NCBI GenBank assembly: GCA_002205965.3
Contig: NADL03000480.1
Span: 62,001-126,000 of the forward strand
Direction of reading: 5' to 3'
DNA: 64,000 bases
DNA from: Kappaphycus alvarezii
Lineage: Eukaryota > Rhodophyta > Florideophyceae > Gigartinales > Solieriaceae
The translations under genes were made by a program, and so were the position numbers. Shown here one piece after another: positions 47,590 through 56,815 of the stretch. Positions within the stretch are counted from its first letter, which is position 1, and each line of letters opens with the position of its first letter. The notes beneath the pieces were generated by a model. It ran no database searches, had not been told where the DNA came from, and saw nothing but the letters and a program-made list of their open reading frames with translations.

Positions 47590-48549
47590 TCATGTGAACG
47601 ACGTTGGCGTCATTGATCTCATCTGCAAAGGCGATTTTGCAGAGTAGTTGTCATGAGCAATCTTTTTGTCTTGATTGGAATCAATGTCGTCAATCTGTAA
47701 AACTTTGTCTTCATTTGCATTGTCTCGAATAGTCGTGCGTTTTGCGGAAAACTGGGTGGGGCTTGGAACCCATCGTTGACCTGGTAATAGGCCAAACGTT
47801 CTTGAACCCCAGTCCTTTACGCTCATCGACACAAGTGGGGTGTGTGGCCGCGCTTCCTTCTTGTTGAGAAGGTCCTTCAGCGCGATGGTTCGTTCCTTTA
47901 CCTTTTCGAGGCGGTCGTCAGATCTTTTCAAGATGATAGATACGGGTTCGCGGGCTGGAGGTTGTGTCGGTTCGGAGTCAAGGAGCTCACGTTCTGTTGG
48001 AATAATCTCGTCCTTGAATTTCTTTGTCAGGACGTAGCTTGAGTGTTTGACATAAGGCCAGATGTTCCGAAGCTGGGGCTCCCAATACCAATCCTTCAAC
48101 CAGGCAAGAGCATCTTTGCTTGCAAATCTGAGAAATGACAAGTTGGGTAGCTCGTTATGACAAGCTTGATGCCTAATCTCTACTAGTTCCAACGGCATTC
48201 CTAATTCCGTTGCAACATAGGCGACACTTCTGGCTACGGAGCGCTCACCACGCGGTTGGAATTGATCCGTAGTGCCATTGACCAGGCGGGTGATAGTCAT
48301 GGAAAGGGCGAGACGGTTTGTGTAAGGGTCGGGGGAGGGATTCTCAAGTTGATGCATGAGAGAAATGGTGCTGATCATAGCAATAGGGACGGCGGAGCTT
48401 CGACGGAGCATGAATGTTGTTAGCTTGCGCTTTGCATCTGTTGTGCGACCAGACTCAACCATGTCCTTGACCTCGAGCCACTCGGCCCAGTCGGCCCATG
48501 GCATCAAGCGGAAGCCGTCCTTCTGTTTTGGTCTCGGCATGTTCGACAC
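47590..48549 (-). CDS. LAS1: Las1-type pre-rRNA processing endoribonuclease
   Basis: A 319-residue intact frame. Las1 is the HEPN nuclease that cuts internal transcribed spacer 2 during 60S ribosome assembly, in the nucleus with the kinase Grc3. The HEPN signature R-x4-H is present at residues 126-131 (RHQACH), in the typical setting ELGMPLELVEIRHQAC ... LPNLSFLRFASKDALAWL. The block MTITRLVNGTTDQFQ is the other conserved Las1 helix. The N-terminal PWADWAEWLEVKDM motif is also standard. The C-terminal third is polar and charged with predicted coiled coil and short motifs, as in Las1 tails that bind Grc3. It converges with the OSBP-related gene (177 bases between stops) and has a GTAC-palindrome cluster about 90 bases upstream. 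A second Met three codons in is an alternative start. Confidence 0.92.
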   Translation of the reverse strand: MSNMPRPKQKDGFRLMPWADWAEWLEVKDMVESGRTTDAKRKLTTFMLRRSSAVPIAMISTISLMHQLENPSPDPYTNRLALSMTITRLVNGTTDQFQPRGERSVARSVAYVATELGMPLELVEIRHQACHNELPNLSFLRFASKDALAWLKDWYWEPQLRNIWPYVKHSSYVLTKKFKDEIIPTERELLDSEPTQPPAREPVSIILKRSDDRLEKVKERTIALKDLLNKKEARPHTPLVSMSVKDWGSRTFGLLPGQRWVPSPTQFSAKRTTIRDNANEDKVLQIDDIDSNQDKKIAHDNYSAKSPLQMRSMTPTSFT

Positions 48550-48629
48550 GGATGCTAAGGGAAGAACAAAGGGTTTGGGACCAAACCAGTCCTACGAAAT
48601 TCTATGAGCCCCACCTCTTTTCCGACTAC

Positions 48630-48770
48630 CGTAATGTACCATACCGTACTGTACTGTACATTACAGTACAATCGAGTAAAACCAAATAAAGCGAGATACA
48701 TATATTTTCAATGCTTAACAAGGACTGTGCCGCATAGTGCCGCATACTGTACGGCACAGTATTTGTGTTT
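48630..48770. promoter_or_regulatory. GTACTGTAC-type cluster upstream of LAS1
   Basis: Contains TACCGTACTGTACTGTACAT, TTACAGTACA and, further on, ATACTGTACGGCACAGTA, about 90-210 bases before the LAS1 start on the minus strand. Confidence 0.5.
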
Positions 48771-48835
48771 CCTGCGGGATACACTGACGGACTGCGGCCT
48801 ATTCAACGCTCGAAGAGCTTCTCGGTTGAGTCACA

Positions 48836-49664
48836 TTAGCGGAATCCCATGGAGCACGGGAAGAGACAGCCTAGGCCGACGAGGATCAAATGACAGTGCT
48901 GAGACGCTGGTAGATATGTCGGCGGATCACATTGTCGGTCATGTGGTAGCGGCGGACGATGCTGGGATATAGTCTTCAGGGAAGATGATGGTGGCAGGGG
49001 AGGGTGTGCCGAACGAGTCGAAGGCGACCGGTTGGAACCGGAAGCCGAGAGCTCGGGGATCAGTTTGAGGGGAGCGCATCGGGAAATCTTTCGCTCGAAG
49101 TCCGAGATCTTCGAGCAATGGGCCGCGTTTGAGGCACCACCGGAGACTTGGGCAGTTTTTGGAAGGGCGGAGGGCTTGAAGAGACACTCCACGGCGATGT
49201 CCCATGCAACAGGACGGTCTTGCGGGCCGACCTGCGGGGAAAAGGGGTAGACGGGGATGTCGGCGGGCCTGAGTTCGGTCCCGGGGACGAAGAGCAGGGC
49301 CTTAAGCCGGCAATCGAGCCCAGCCGCGCGCACAAGCTGGGAGAAGATGGCGTTGCGGAGGTGGTGCCTGTGGAGCCGGCCGAGTCCTCCGGGCAGTGCT
49401 CAGCTGCATGGTCTCCCCAGGCATCCTAGGGCTGGTGGCAGCGTAGGCAGCTGAAAAGTGCGGATTATCGAGAACGGTGTTCGCTAGCGGGGCCGCCTCG
49501 CGCAAGACCTCTTTCGCTTCCTCGAAGGAAGAGAAAGCGAGGTCGGGCGTCGGCGCAATACCAATGTGAGCGAGGGCGGGCGGGGGGCGGCGGGGGGAGC
49601 CTCGGCTTCCCGTGACAGGGTCCAAGGTGAGGGAGGCTGCGGTGGCCCCTCCTAACCAATCCCT
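48836..49664 (-). mobile_element. Non-LTR retroelement copy 3: endonuclease-domain fragment
   Basis: Only the C-terminal part is present. WGDHAAEHC of the zinc motif, then FVPGTELRPADIPV and VAWDIAVEC of the nuclease core are visible across two or three frames, followed by FQPVAFDSFGTP, also seen near the end of copies 1 and 2. The RT is missing, consistent with 5' truncation on insertion. Confidence 0.75.
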
Positions 49665-50495
49665 GTTCCTATCGTCCTGATGGAGCCCATTGACCTCCCT
49701 GCTGCCACACCTCCCACCGGCCAATCATTTCTCAATCTCCGTCAAGCTCAGGCTATCATTGGCCAGCCAGGAGATACCCGCCCCACATTGAACTCGCACG
49801 CAAGCGCGTCGCCTCATCCACGGCATCCCCGCTCGCCTTGGACCTTGTCACGGGGAAACCGCAGTTCCCCCCGCCGCCACCACCTCCCCGCCTCCTTCGC
49901 CGAACGCCGACCAAGCACTGTCCGCCCCGTCGGACACCGCTATGCGGTCTCCTGGCGGTTCACCGGCGGCAATGAAGCGCCGGTTCTCCGCGGCCCATCC
50001 CACAACCGCCGCTGCTGACCCCAACCCAAAGTCGACACACTCATCATGCCGACCCCTCTGACCCTCCCGGCCAATCCGAAGCAGCAGGGCCCGAACCGAC
50101 CGCCGGCTCCTCATGCTGCATGGTCGTCTTCCCCTTCTGACGCCGCCGCGTCAGCCATGGAAGGCGTTATCACCAACCCCCGAGCTCGTAACCACCCCGC
50201 CACCTTCCCCATCGATCCTCCTCCCATGCAATCTTCTCCTCTTACCCTTGCACCAAGCCTTCCATCTCCACATGAGATTCTCACCTCCCCATCCGCCCAT
50301 CCGATCTCTTCACATCCATTCCCGCCCATGCCTTCACGCTGCCGTGCTTCTGTTTATTCGCCAAATATGGGCTGCATCTTCCTCCCTTCCCCCCGATGAG
50401 ACACTTGCAGCCTTTATCAAGCTACACCTTTTCCCCGTTGCTGTCCTACGTCGATCACTTCGAGGAGAACCTGGCTGGCGGTCCACAAGTGTCAA

Positions 50496-51679
50496 GTGCG
50501 CGGTCTCCGAGAGCGCATACGGAGAGCCTCCGGAGGGGATTGGACTGCTCTGTGGACTGAGGCTATCTCTGCACACCGCCGAAACACTGAATGGAATCTT
50601 ATGCACCGACGCCCCCGGCGACAAAATGCTTCGCTTGACAGTTTCCGCACAACGCGAGCTCTCCACCTGGCGAAAGAAGGACAGAACTCGCGCGCCATGC
50701 GCACCCTGCTCCATGCTCGAGTGGCTGACGCTGGGAGCTCCGATGTCATCAACAAGCTGCATGACCTCCATCCAGATCCTCCGGCACTTGTGCAACCAAT
50801 CCCTCCTCCTAACCTCCCGTCCGCCCCACACATAACGGAAGCTGAGGTCCTACGGGCGGCAAGATCTCTCAATCCAACTGCTTCGCCAGGTCCCGATCTT
50901 ATGTCCCCGCGGCTTGTATGCCCCATCGCCACGACCTCCATATCCCCGCAGGCTGGCGTCACCGGCCTCTCCGCTCTCACGAACCTTGTCAGGCGCCTAG
51001 CCAGGGGTGACCCACCCATGCAAACCCTTCCTCTCCTCACCGCAGCCACCCTCATCCCGATCCAGCCCCGGCCGGACAAGATCCGCCCCATCGCAATTGG
51101 ACAAACGCTTCGACGCGCAACTAAATTCCTACTTGGTCCGGCCCTGCTGATACCCGCACTCATTTCGCCCATGTCAACTCGCCAACGGTGTTTCCGCCGG
51201 CATGACTCCATAGTTCATGACGCCAGAATGCACATGAACAGACATGGTCGCGATGCAGGCTACGACATGGTCTCGGTTGATGCCCAGAATGCTTTCAACG
51301 CCTTTTCTCGCCAGCAGCTCCTCCGCACCCTCCCATCCAAAGCTCCCCCCCTGGCACGCTTCATCAACATGATATACGGCCTTAGTCCCCCGCTCTATTC
51401 GTGCGCACCCGGGCCCCCGAAGCCGATCCTTTCATGCTTTACAGCAAGGAGGGAACCCAGCAAGGAGATCCTGCAAGTATGTTCCTCTTTACTCTGTGCT
51501 TACTGCCTCTTGTACAGAAAATATCCGAGGAATGTGCTCTTAACTTGAACCACTGGTACGCCGATGATGGACTCCTCCTCGACACTGTTGATGAGATCTG
51601 CAAGGCCCTACACATCCTGGTTCACGCCGGACCGGCTTTCCAGTTCCACATCAACGCCTTCAAGACCCTGGCATATTAG
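50496..51679 (+). pseudogene. Reverse transcriptase domain of retroelement copy 2
   Basis: The best preserved RT of the four copies. The frame 50496-51548 covers the pre-RT helices and RT blocks up to motif A. The frame 51401-51679 carries motifs B and C with the unusual W-Y-A-D-D-G catalytic string in place of the commoner F-A-D-D. The two frames differ by -1 near 51410, within a run of C and G. Confidence 0.85.
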
Positions 51680-52279
51680 CCGTTTCTATCCTCGGACAGC
51701 CTGCGCCAGCTACGATGTGTGCTCCCGCTGTCTATCCCAAATGAGAACGGAATTACCCTCCTGGGCGCCCCCTTGGCTCTGATGAGTACATGCGCTCCTT
51801 TCTCAAGTCTCGAATGGACCTTTGCGAAAACATGCTCTCAACCCTGCTCAAACTGCCTCACCCTCGCACCGCCTTCCACCTCCACAGACTCTGCGCATCT
51901 GCCTGCAAAGTGCAACACGCCTTCCGGCTCAACCCCCGCCCATTGCATACCCGCTCGCCAAGGAGTTTGAGAAGGCCCAAATGGTAGCCTATTCAAGGCT
52001 TAATTCCGTGCCCCTTACCACTCAGAGAATCCGCCAAGTTCGCCTCCCCTTTCGCCTTGGCGGGCATGGTCTTACGTCCCTAGCCCTCACCTTGCATGCC
52101 TCATATGCGGCCAGCCTCATCGAGTCCGCACCTCTGCGACACCCGAACGCCCTGCCGAGTTCTATATGCGATGCGCACGACCTGCAATGCGCTTCGTGGC
52201 CACGGCGCTTGAATCCCCCTTCCAGCCCCTACGTCTACAAGAAGAACTTCGAAGCCCCCAGTCCCACTCTCTCGGACAC

Positions 52280-52306
52280 AGTGGTGTGGTGATAGACCAC
52301 ACCACT
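52280..52306. repeat. 11-bp fold-back inside retroelement copy 2
   Basis: AGTGGTGTGGT and its exact reverse complement are separated by GATAG, located where the thumb-region frame ends. Confidence 0.85.
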
Positions 52307-52431
52307 TTCTATTTCAGGCCATTCACAATTCGGCGGCTTCCAAGCTATGGGAAGAGGACATATGGATAGCTCAACCACGACCTGCCCTACACACCGAGGT
52401 TTCCATTCGCCTTCGCGCGAGACGTAATTCC

Positions 52432-53214
52432 TTGCTCAATCCATGCGCCTACGCGTGGCTCATCGCGCATCCCTTCAAGGCTACTCATGTTTCCCCCGAG
52501 GTCTGGTCCATCATGCTTCGCCGGCACCTCGACCTCCCTGTCTTCGACTCGTCAATTCCCCTTGTTTGCACCCACCGTCTCGCTAACATGGACGCCCAAG
52601 GCGACCATGCTTTGAGTTGCACATCAGGATACAACGCCGCTGCCCGACACAACTTCCTCCGGAGCCTCCTCACAACCGACATGTTTCGACCTGCCCGCCT
52701 CGCTCACAGACAAGAAGTTCCCAACCTCGTGCCGGGTACAGACTTCCGGCCCGCCGACATCCTCGTCCAATGTGGACCGGAACCTACAGACACGCTCGAT
52801 GCGCCGATGCAAGTCGCATATGATGTCACCATTCGCAGTCCCATGGCCCGATCTTACCTCAAACAAGCTGCATTGGCACCTTGCCGGACATCCGAATCGT
52901 CCTACGTTGACAAGGTAAAGACCTTCGACCGCGCAGAGAGAGCTGCGTTTAACCTGACCCCGGACGCTACTTTTCCAAAGCTCCGTTTTCACTTTGCTCC
53001 GCTCGCTTTCGACTCTTTCGCCGCGCCCTGTAAGTCAACCTCTGGGGTGATTGAGACCCATGCGAAATTGATATCGCGACGACTGTTCTGTGCACCAGCG
53101 GCGGCCCTTGACCACCAGCAGCAACGAATCTCATCGACCATATGGTCTATCTTCGCAACATCGATCTTAGCATTTACTCCCAAGCTGGGCAGCGACGAAC
53201 TTCAAGTGTTTTAG
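52432..53214 (+). CDS. R2-like endonuclease domain of retroelement copy 2
   Basis: A 260-residue open frame. The zinc-motif region (residues about 45-62) is followed by the nuclease core with conserved Asp in RPADILV, Asp in YDVTIRSP and Lys in DKVKTF. A helical C-terminus ends SDELQVF. The layout C-C-H-C, R-H, P-D, D, K is that of R2/NeSL-group elements. The first zinc ligand pair is incomplete in this copy (CTHR instead of CNHC). Confidence 0.75.
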   Translation: MLNPCAYAWLIAHPFKATHVSPEVWSIMLRRHLDLPVFDSSIPLVCTHRLANMDAQGDHALSCTSGYNAAARHNFLRSLLTTDMFRPARLAHRQEVPNLVPGTDFRPADILVQCGPEPTDTLDAPMQVAYDVTIRSPMARSYLKQAALAPCRTSESSYVDKVKTFDRAERAAFNLTPDATFPKLRFHFAPLAFDSFAAPCKSTSGVIETHAKLISRRLFCAPAAALDHQQQRISSTIWSIFATSILAFTPKLGSDELQVF

Positions 53215-53404
53215 CTTACACTGTCAGCTATGCTTACACGCCTTTTACTGTATAATGCATGAAGTAAAGATAATTACACACCGAGAACGGTCATGTCTTC
53301 GTCCTCAAACGGTAGTTTTGAGGGGTGGTGCTATTCTAATTTTCCTCACTGTATCCCCCTCTGGAATCCATGAAGTAAATGGTCTCTTTTTTTCTCTCAA
53401 TTAT

Positions 53405-53560
53405 TCCCACTGTACTGTACGGTACTGTACGGTACAGTGCCGAAGTCATTCAGAAGTCATCCAGAGAATACTGTACAGTACTGTACTGTACTTGCCGCCG
53501 TACAACACACAGCTCTTTACTGTGCGGTACCGTAACAGGTACCGTACAGGACAGATTAAA
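53405..53560. promoter_or_regulatory. GTACTGTAC-type cluster upstream of the glutathione peroxidase
   Basis: The densest cluster in the window, with at least eight variants of GTACTGTAC or GTACGGTAC at 53411-53550, ending about 80 bases before the start codon. Confidence 0.5.
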
Positions 53561-53633
53561 CCGTGGGCATTTTCAATCACCAAACACTCAACCGACTAAA
53601 GCAAACTTCGAAACTAGACAATTCAATTCAACC

Positions 53634-54431
53634 ATGATGAACTTCTGGGCCGCCATCTCCACACCTCCGTCTTTTATTTTCCCGGCGGTTCCTCGCAGCA
53701 ATTCTTTCCTTTGGCAGCCACCCGACTGTTTTCCTCACATCACTTGCAATTTAAACAAACACACCCCTCAGCAATCCATTCAAGCCTCACCAGGCGCCAC
53801 GACAAGCCAGCGCCTTTCCCGTCGAGCTTTTCTGCGCATTTCCGCCGCCCTCATACCGCCATCCCTCTTCGTTCCCTACTCCGACTCAATCGCTGCGCCG
53901 ACCTCAGCCTACGACATTGTTGCATTCAAAAACGGCGCTCCTTTTCCTTTGTCTGACTACTCTGGCAGACTCACTCTCTTTGTCAACGTGGCCACGTATT
54001 GCGCTCTGACGCCACAGTACGAGGGTCTAGTTTACCTCCACGACACTTACCAGAGTCGCGGTTTCGAAATTATCGCCTCCCCCTGCGACCAATTCGGGCA
54101 TCAGGAGCCTGGTTCTAATCAGGAAGTTTGCGCCTTTGCCAAGGAAAAGTTTGGAGCGCGCTTCCTCCTGCTTGACAAGCTCAACGTAAACGACGCCCCA
54201 GGTGGAGTTGCCCCTCTGTACCAATTTTTGCGCAACACAAGCCCAGAGGGTACTGGTCAGCGTGTCTCTTGGAACTTTGAAAAGTTTCTTGTCGCCACGG
54301 ACGGCCACGTTCTAAGAAGGTACAAGCCAGGCATCCTTCCTGAGGATATTCAAGCGGATATTAATTGGGCACTTGATCACCCCGGGAAAAATCTACCCCC
54401 TAAGAAGAAACCGTCACTTGGTGTCGCATAG
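53634..54431 (+). CDS. Glutathione peroxidase, Cys type, with Tat-like plastid targeting
   Basis: Reduces hydrogen peroxide and lipid peroxides using thioredoxin or glutathione. From the Met at 53634 (CAACCATGATG) it is 265 residues. The peroxidatic Cys123 sits in VNVATYCALTPQYEGL, where animal enzymes may have selenocysteine. Cys166 (EVCAFAKEKFG) is the likely resolving Cys of thioredoxin-dependent plant-type enzymes. Gln153 in SPCDQFGHQEPG and Trp213 in WNFEKFLV complete the active site. Residues 1-60 look like a Ser/Pro-rich transit peptide. Residues 61-88 hold LSRRAFLRIS followed by a hydrophobic run and SIAAPTSA, a twin-arginine thylakoid signal. It is therefore predicted to reach the thylakoid lumen. 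The frame is open further upstream, but that part overlaps the palindrome cluster. The next gene starts 8 bases after the stop. Confidence 0.92.
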   Translation: MMNFWAAISTPPSFIFPAVPRSNSFLWQPPDCFPHITCNLNKHTPQQSIQASPGATTSQRLSRRAFLRISAALIPPSLFVPYSDSIAAPTSAYDIVAFKNGAPFPLSDYSGRLTLFVNVATYCALTPQYEGLVYLHDTYQSRGFEIIASPCDQFGHQEPGSNQEVCAFAKEKFGARFLLLDKLNVNDAPGGVAPLYQFLRNTSPEGTGQRVSWNFEKFLVATDGHVLRRYKPGILPEDIQADINWALDHPGKNLPPKKKPSLGVA

Positions 54432-54439
54432 TTGAGACC

Positions 54440-54801
54440 ATGGGTGCAAGCAGTGATGTAGGGTTGAACAAGTCGATTTTGAAAACGAAGAGGAGGCGAG
54501 GTTTGTATGAGGTCATGTCGGCACGCAGTAAAACGTGGAAGAGTTCGCGTTCGTTGATCACCAATGAACACTACGATATGCTTCCTCCGTCACTGCCGAC
54601 CTATGCCAACGTTGATGCGGGACCAAGTATGATGCCGACAAAAAGTACTGCGATTTCACAGGGTTTCCGGCAAAGTATACAGACCCAGTCACAAAGCTGA
54701 GATTTGTAGGCAAGGAGGCCTTTCGAAAGTCAAGGAACATGCCCGAGCACAAAGTGGAAGAGTTCCTTTCATTGCGCAACGCCCAAATTCGTATAAAGTA
54801 A
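54440..54801 (+). CDS. INO80C/Ies6-like protein with YL1 C-terminal domain
   Basis: A subunit of the INO80 chromatin remodeller in the nucleus. The first part, ARSKTWKSSRSLI and LPPSLPTYANVDAGPSMMPTK, matches the stretch before the YL1 C-terminal motif. The motif itself is KYCDFTGFPAKYTDP, then TKLRFVGKEAFRKSR and EEFLSLRNAQ, ending with the stop at 54799-54801. The two halves are one frame apart. An A run of five at about 54645 is one base short, so this is probably a sequence error. Two possible starts exist, at 54440 and 54515. The second leaves more room after the peroxidase stop. SWR1 subunit YL1 is an alternative, but its acidic N-terminal region is absent here. Confidence 0.8.
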
Positions 54802-55811
54802 GCGTCTTTAATTCCCTGTTGCCATTTGTTAAAATTCATGCCTTTCTGCGGAGGACGTGGTTGGGCTAATAGCACTCTCATCCGGATGCAAGGGAGCCCA
54901 TCCGAAAAGCGCAATGGCTCCAATATTCAAGGTCTGCACCTATTGTACCAATGATAAGGGCGTAGGTCGTGCTAGAGTAGAGAAAGACATTCTCGTTGCA
55001 GTTGTCACAGGCTACGGACACGGACAGCTGCAGTTTGCGGACCCAAGTTTAATTTTGGTAGCAGTAACGCTGCGTCTGACGGGAGAGACAAAGTACAGCA
55101 CACCGGATAGAAGTCGGTGTACTGGCTCTCCGGGAGCGATGCGCAATGTCGCCAACGTTTTCAAACAAGCAGATCACTAGACGGGTCAAGTAAGCGATAT
55201 GCATGAGCGGTTGCGGTTAGTACTGATTACACCAAGCGGCAGAGGAAAGGCGTTGGGATATGACCGATCAGAATTAAGCGGTTGCATTCTCTGCACATTA
55301 AATGGCTAAGATCAAAGTGAAGAATTAAGCATATTTGGTATTGGTATCATCATTTGGTCGGGGTTCTTGCAGAGGGGCGGCACAAAGCACACGACAAGGC
55401 AACTCACCTTTGCAAACATGGTACGTATGGACAGAAGGATGCGGGACGCTGGAGATAAGACAGAAACCAAAGAGCGGAGGGTTATGTGAGTAGACTGCAC
55501 GTGCTAAGCAAAATGGAAAAAGGGATGGTCCGTGTACAAATTTGCGCTCCTCAGTTGGTTGATCCAAAAAAGCCGTATGGCATTCTACATGGCCAAAGCT
55601 TTCGATGTATGCAAAATCCTCTCTGGAGCAAGAGGTAAGATAATGTTGCAAGAGAATGAAATGCGCTTACCTCAAAGATACAGATAACAATGTGAATGTG
55701 GTGTGCTAACTGGGATGAAATGGACCTGCCAGAGTTTCCTTGCTGAATGCGACAGGTTCACGGTGGAATGAGCGTTGATGTACACGGAAACAAATCACGA
55801 GGAGGTGAGAG
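54802..55811. other. Intergenic, no gene recognised
   Basis: Frames of up to about 108 codons on either strand, none with a known motif. Donor-like GTAAGC and GTGAGT sequences on the minus strand near 55670 and 55405 hint at a spliced transcript I cannot resolve. Confidence 0.35.
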
Positions 55812-56226
55812 CTACCGGTTAGTGCATGTTTGGCAGAGGTATAGGGGGGACAGTGGCTTTGTGGAAAGTCGACTCGGAGGATATTCTAGGTGATCTCCAA
55901 CACGGCCCAAAGTTTGGGGTGATTTCAGTCCAAGTGTCGTAATGATATTTGGATCGTCAAAGTCGAGACAGCGCCGATGAAGGGGGCTACATGATCAAAG
56001 CAGTGGGTGATTGCGACAAGCTTACCTTGTAAAGTTGTTCGGAATCAGAGCAGTGCATTTCTTTCCTACGGCCATAGAGAATGTTTAGGTTTCGTGAGCA
56101 TTGCGGAGCAAGAATGGAGCAGTTGTTTGCTCGGGGGGGTAGGGAATCACGTTTACCTGGCCTTGCATGAAGCCGCTCTATTGCGTATGTAGGCAATCGC
56201 CGGCGTCTGGATATGACAATGTGCAT
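55812..56226 (-). CDS. Possible three-exon 94-aa protein
   Basis: Exons 56226-56157, 56065-56026 and 55986-55812 are joined by GT-AG introns of 91 and 39 bases (donors GTAAAC and GTAAGC, acceptors CCGTAG and CATGTAG). The sum is 285 bases, exactly 95 codons with a stop, and no internal stop arises. The start is basic (MHIVISRRRRLPTYAIERLH). I do not recognise the product. The 39-base intron is very short, so this model may be wrong. It starts just after a GTAC-palindrome cluster, like other host genes here. Confidence 0.3.
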
Positions 56227-56254
56227 GGGTGTGCTGCAGTTGTCAATGATACCG

Positions 56255-56335
56255 CAGTACGTGTGGTACGATGATAGTACAGTACTTTACTGTACAGGGG
56301 AAAAGGTGACCTTTTATTCGTGTACAGTACAGTGG
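56255..56335. promoter_or_regulatory. GTACTGTAC-type cluster between two divergent genes
   Basis: TAGTACAGTACTTTACTGTACAG and GTACAGTACAG lie about 30-110 bases upstream of the minus-strand gene model and about 500 bases upstream of the SAP-domain gene. Confidence 0.45.
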
Positions 56336-56815
56336 ATGGATGATAACTGTTTGGTGCCAGCGTTAGTACGGTGTCACGAGGCAGTTGATCACTTGAGGAA
56401 ATATTATTCCACACATGCATTACAGTGACAGCGATGACAGCGATTTCATAAATTGCTTACAGAAAAGTAATAAACCTTGGTGTAGATTGGGATGCGTGTG
56501 ATCTGAGGCGATCTCGAATTGAAGAAAATCCATGCCTGAGTAGTGTTTGGCGTTGCCCACATGCACCACATGATTCATGCTGCAGTGGCCAGAGGGAGTC
56601 ACGTTTGATAACTGCTAGTCTCCGTACCTCTCGTCAATCGCGGGTAGGGTTTCCAGTTGGTTTTCTTGTTACCCTTCCTCGACTCTGCGAGCAAGCTTTA
56701 CATCTTCCCTACTGGTAACGTTTCTGTCACCCTTACTTTATTGCCCAGCGGCCAGGTCAAGGCCTACCCTCCACCCCCTATGGTGACACACTCAGTCCTT
56801 CCAGGTAATCAAGCC

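Larger units (their letters stand above)
49680..53214 (+). mobile_element. Non-LTR retroelement copy 2: most complete RT plus endonuclease element
   Basis: The long region before the RT (49680-50850) is Pro/Ser/Arg-rich and not recognisable. The RT proper (50496-51548) has LTAATLIPIQPRPDKIRPIAI and motif A SVDAQNAFNAF. After a frame change motif B is EGTQQGDPASM and motif C HWYADDG (51401-51679). The thumb region follows in shifted frames to 52292. The last frame (52432-53214) has GDHALSC with only one of the two leading cysteines, then ARHNFLRSL, PGTDFRPADILV, VAYDVTIRSP and YVDKVKTFDRAER, giving the D-D-K layout of a PD-(D/E)XK nuclease. The enzyme would nick target DNA and prime reverse transcription there. 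Shifts are again mostly -1, so the element may be less damaged than it looks. Confidence 0.88.
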
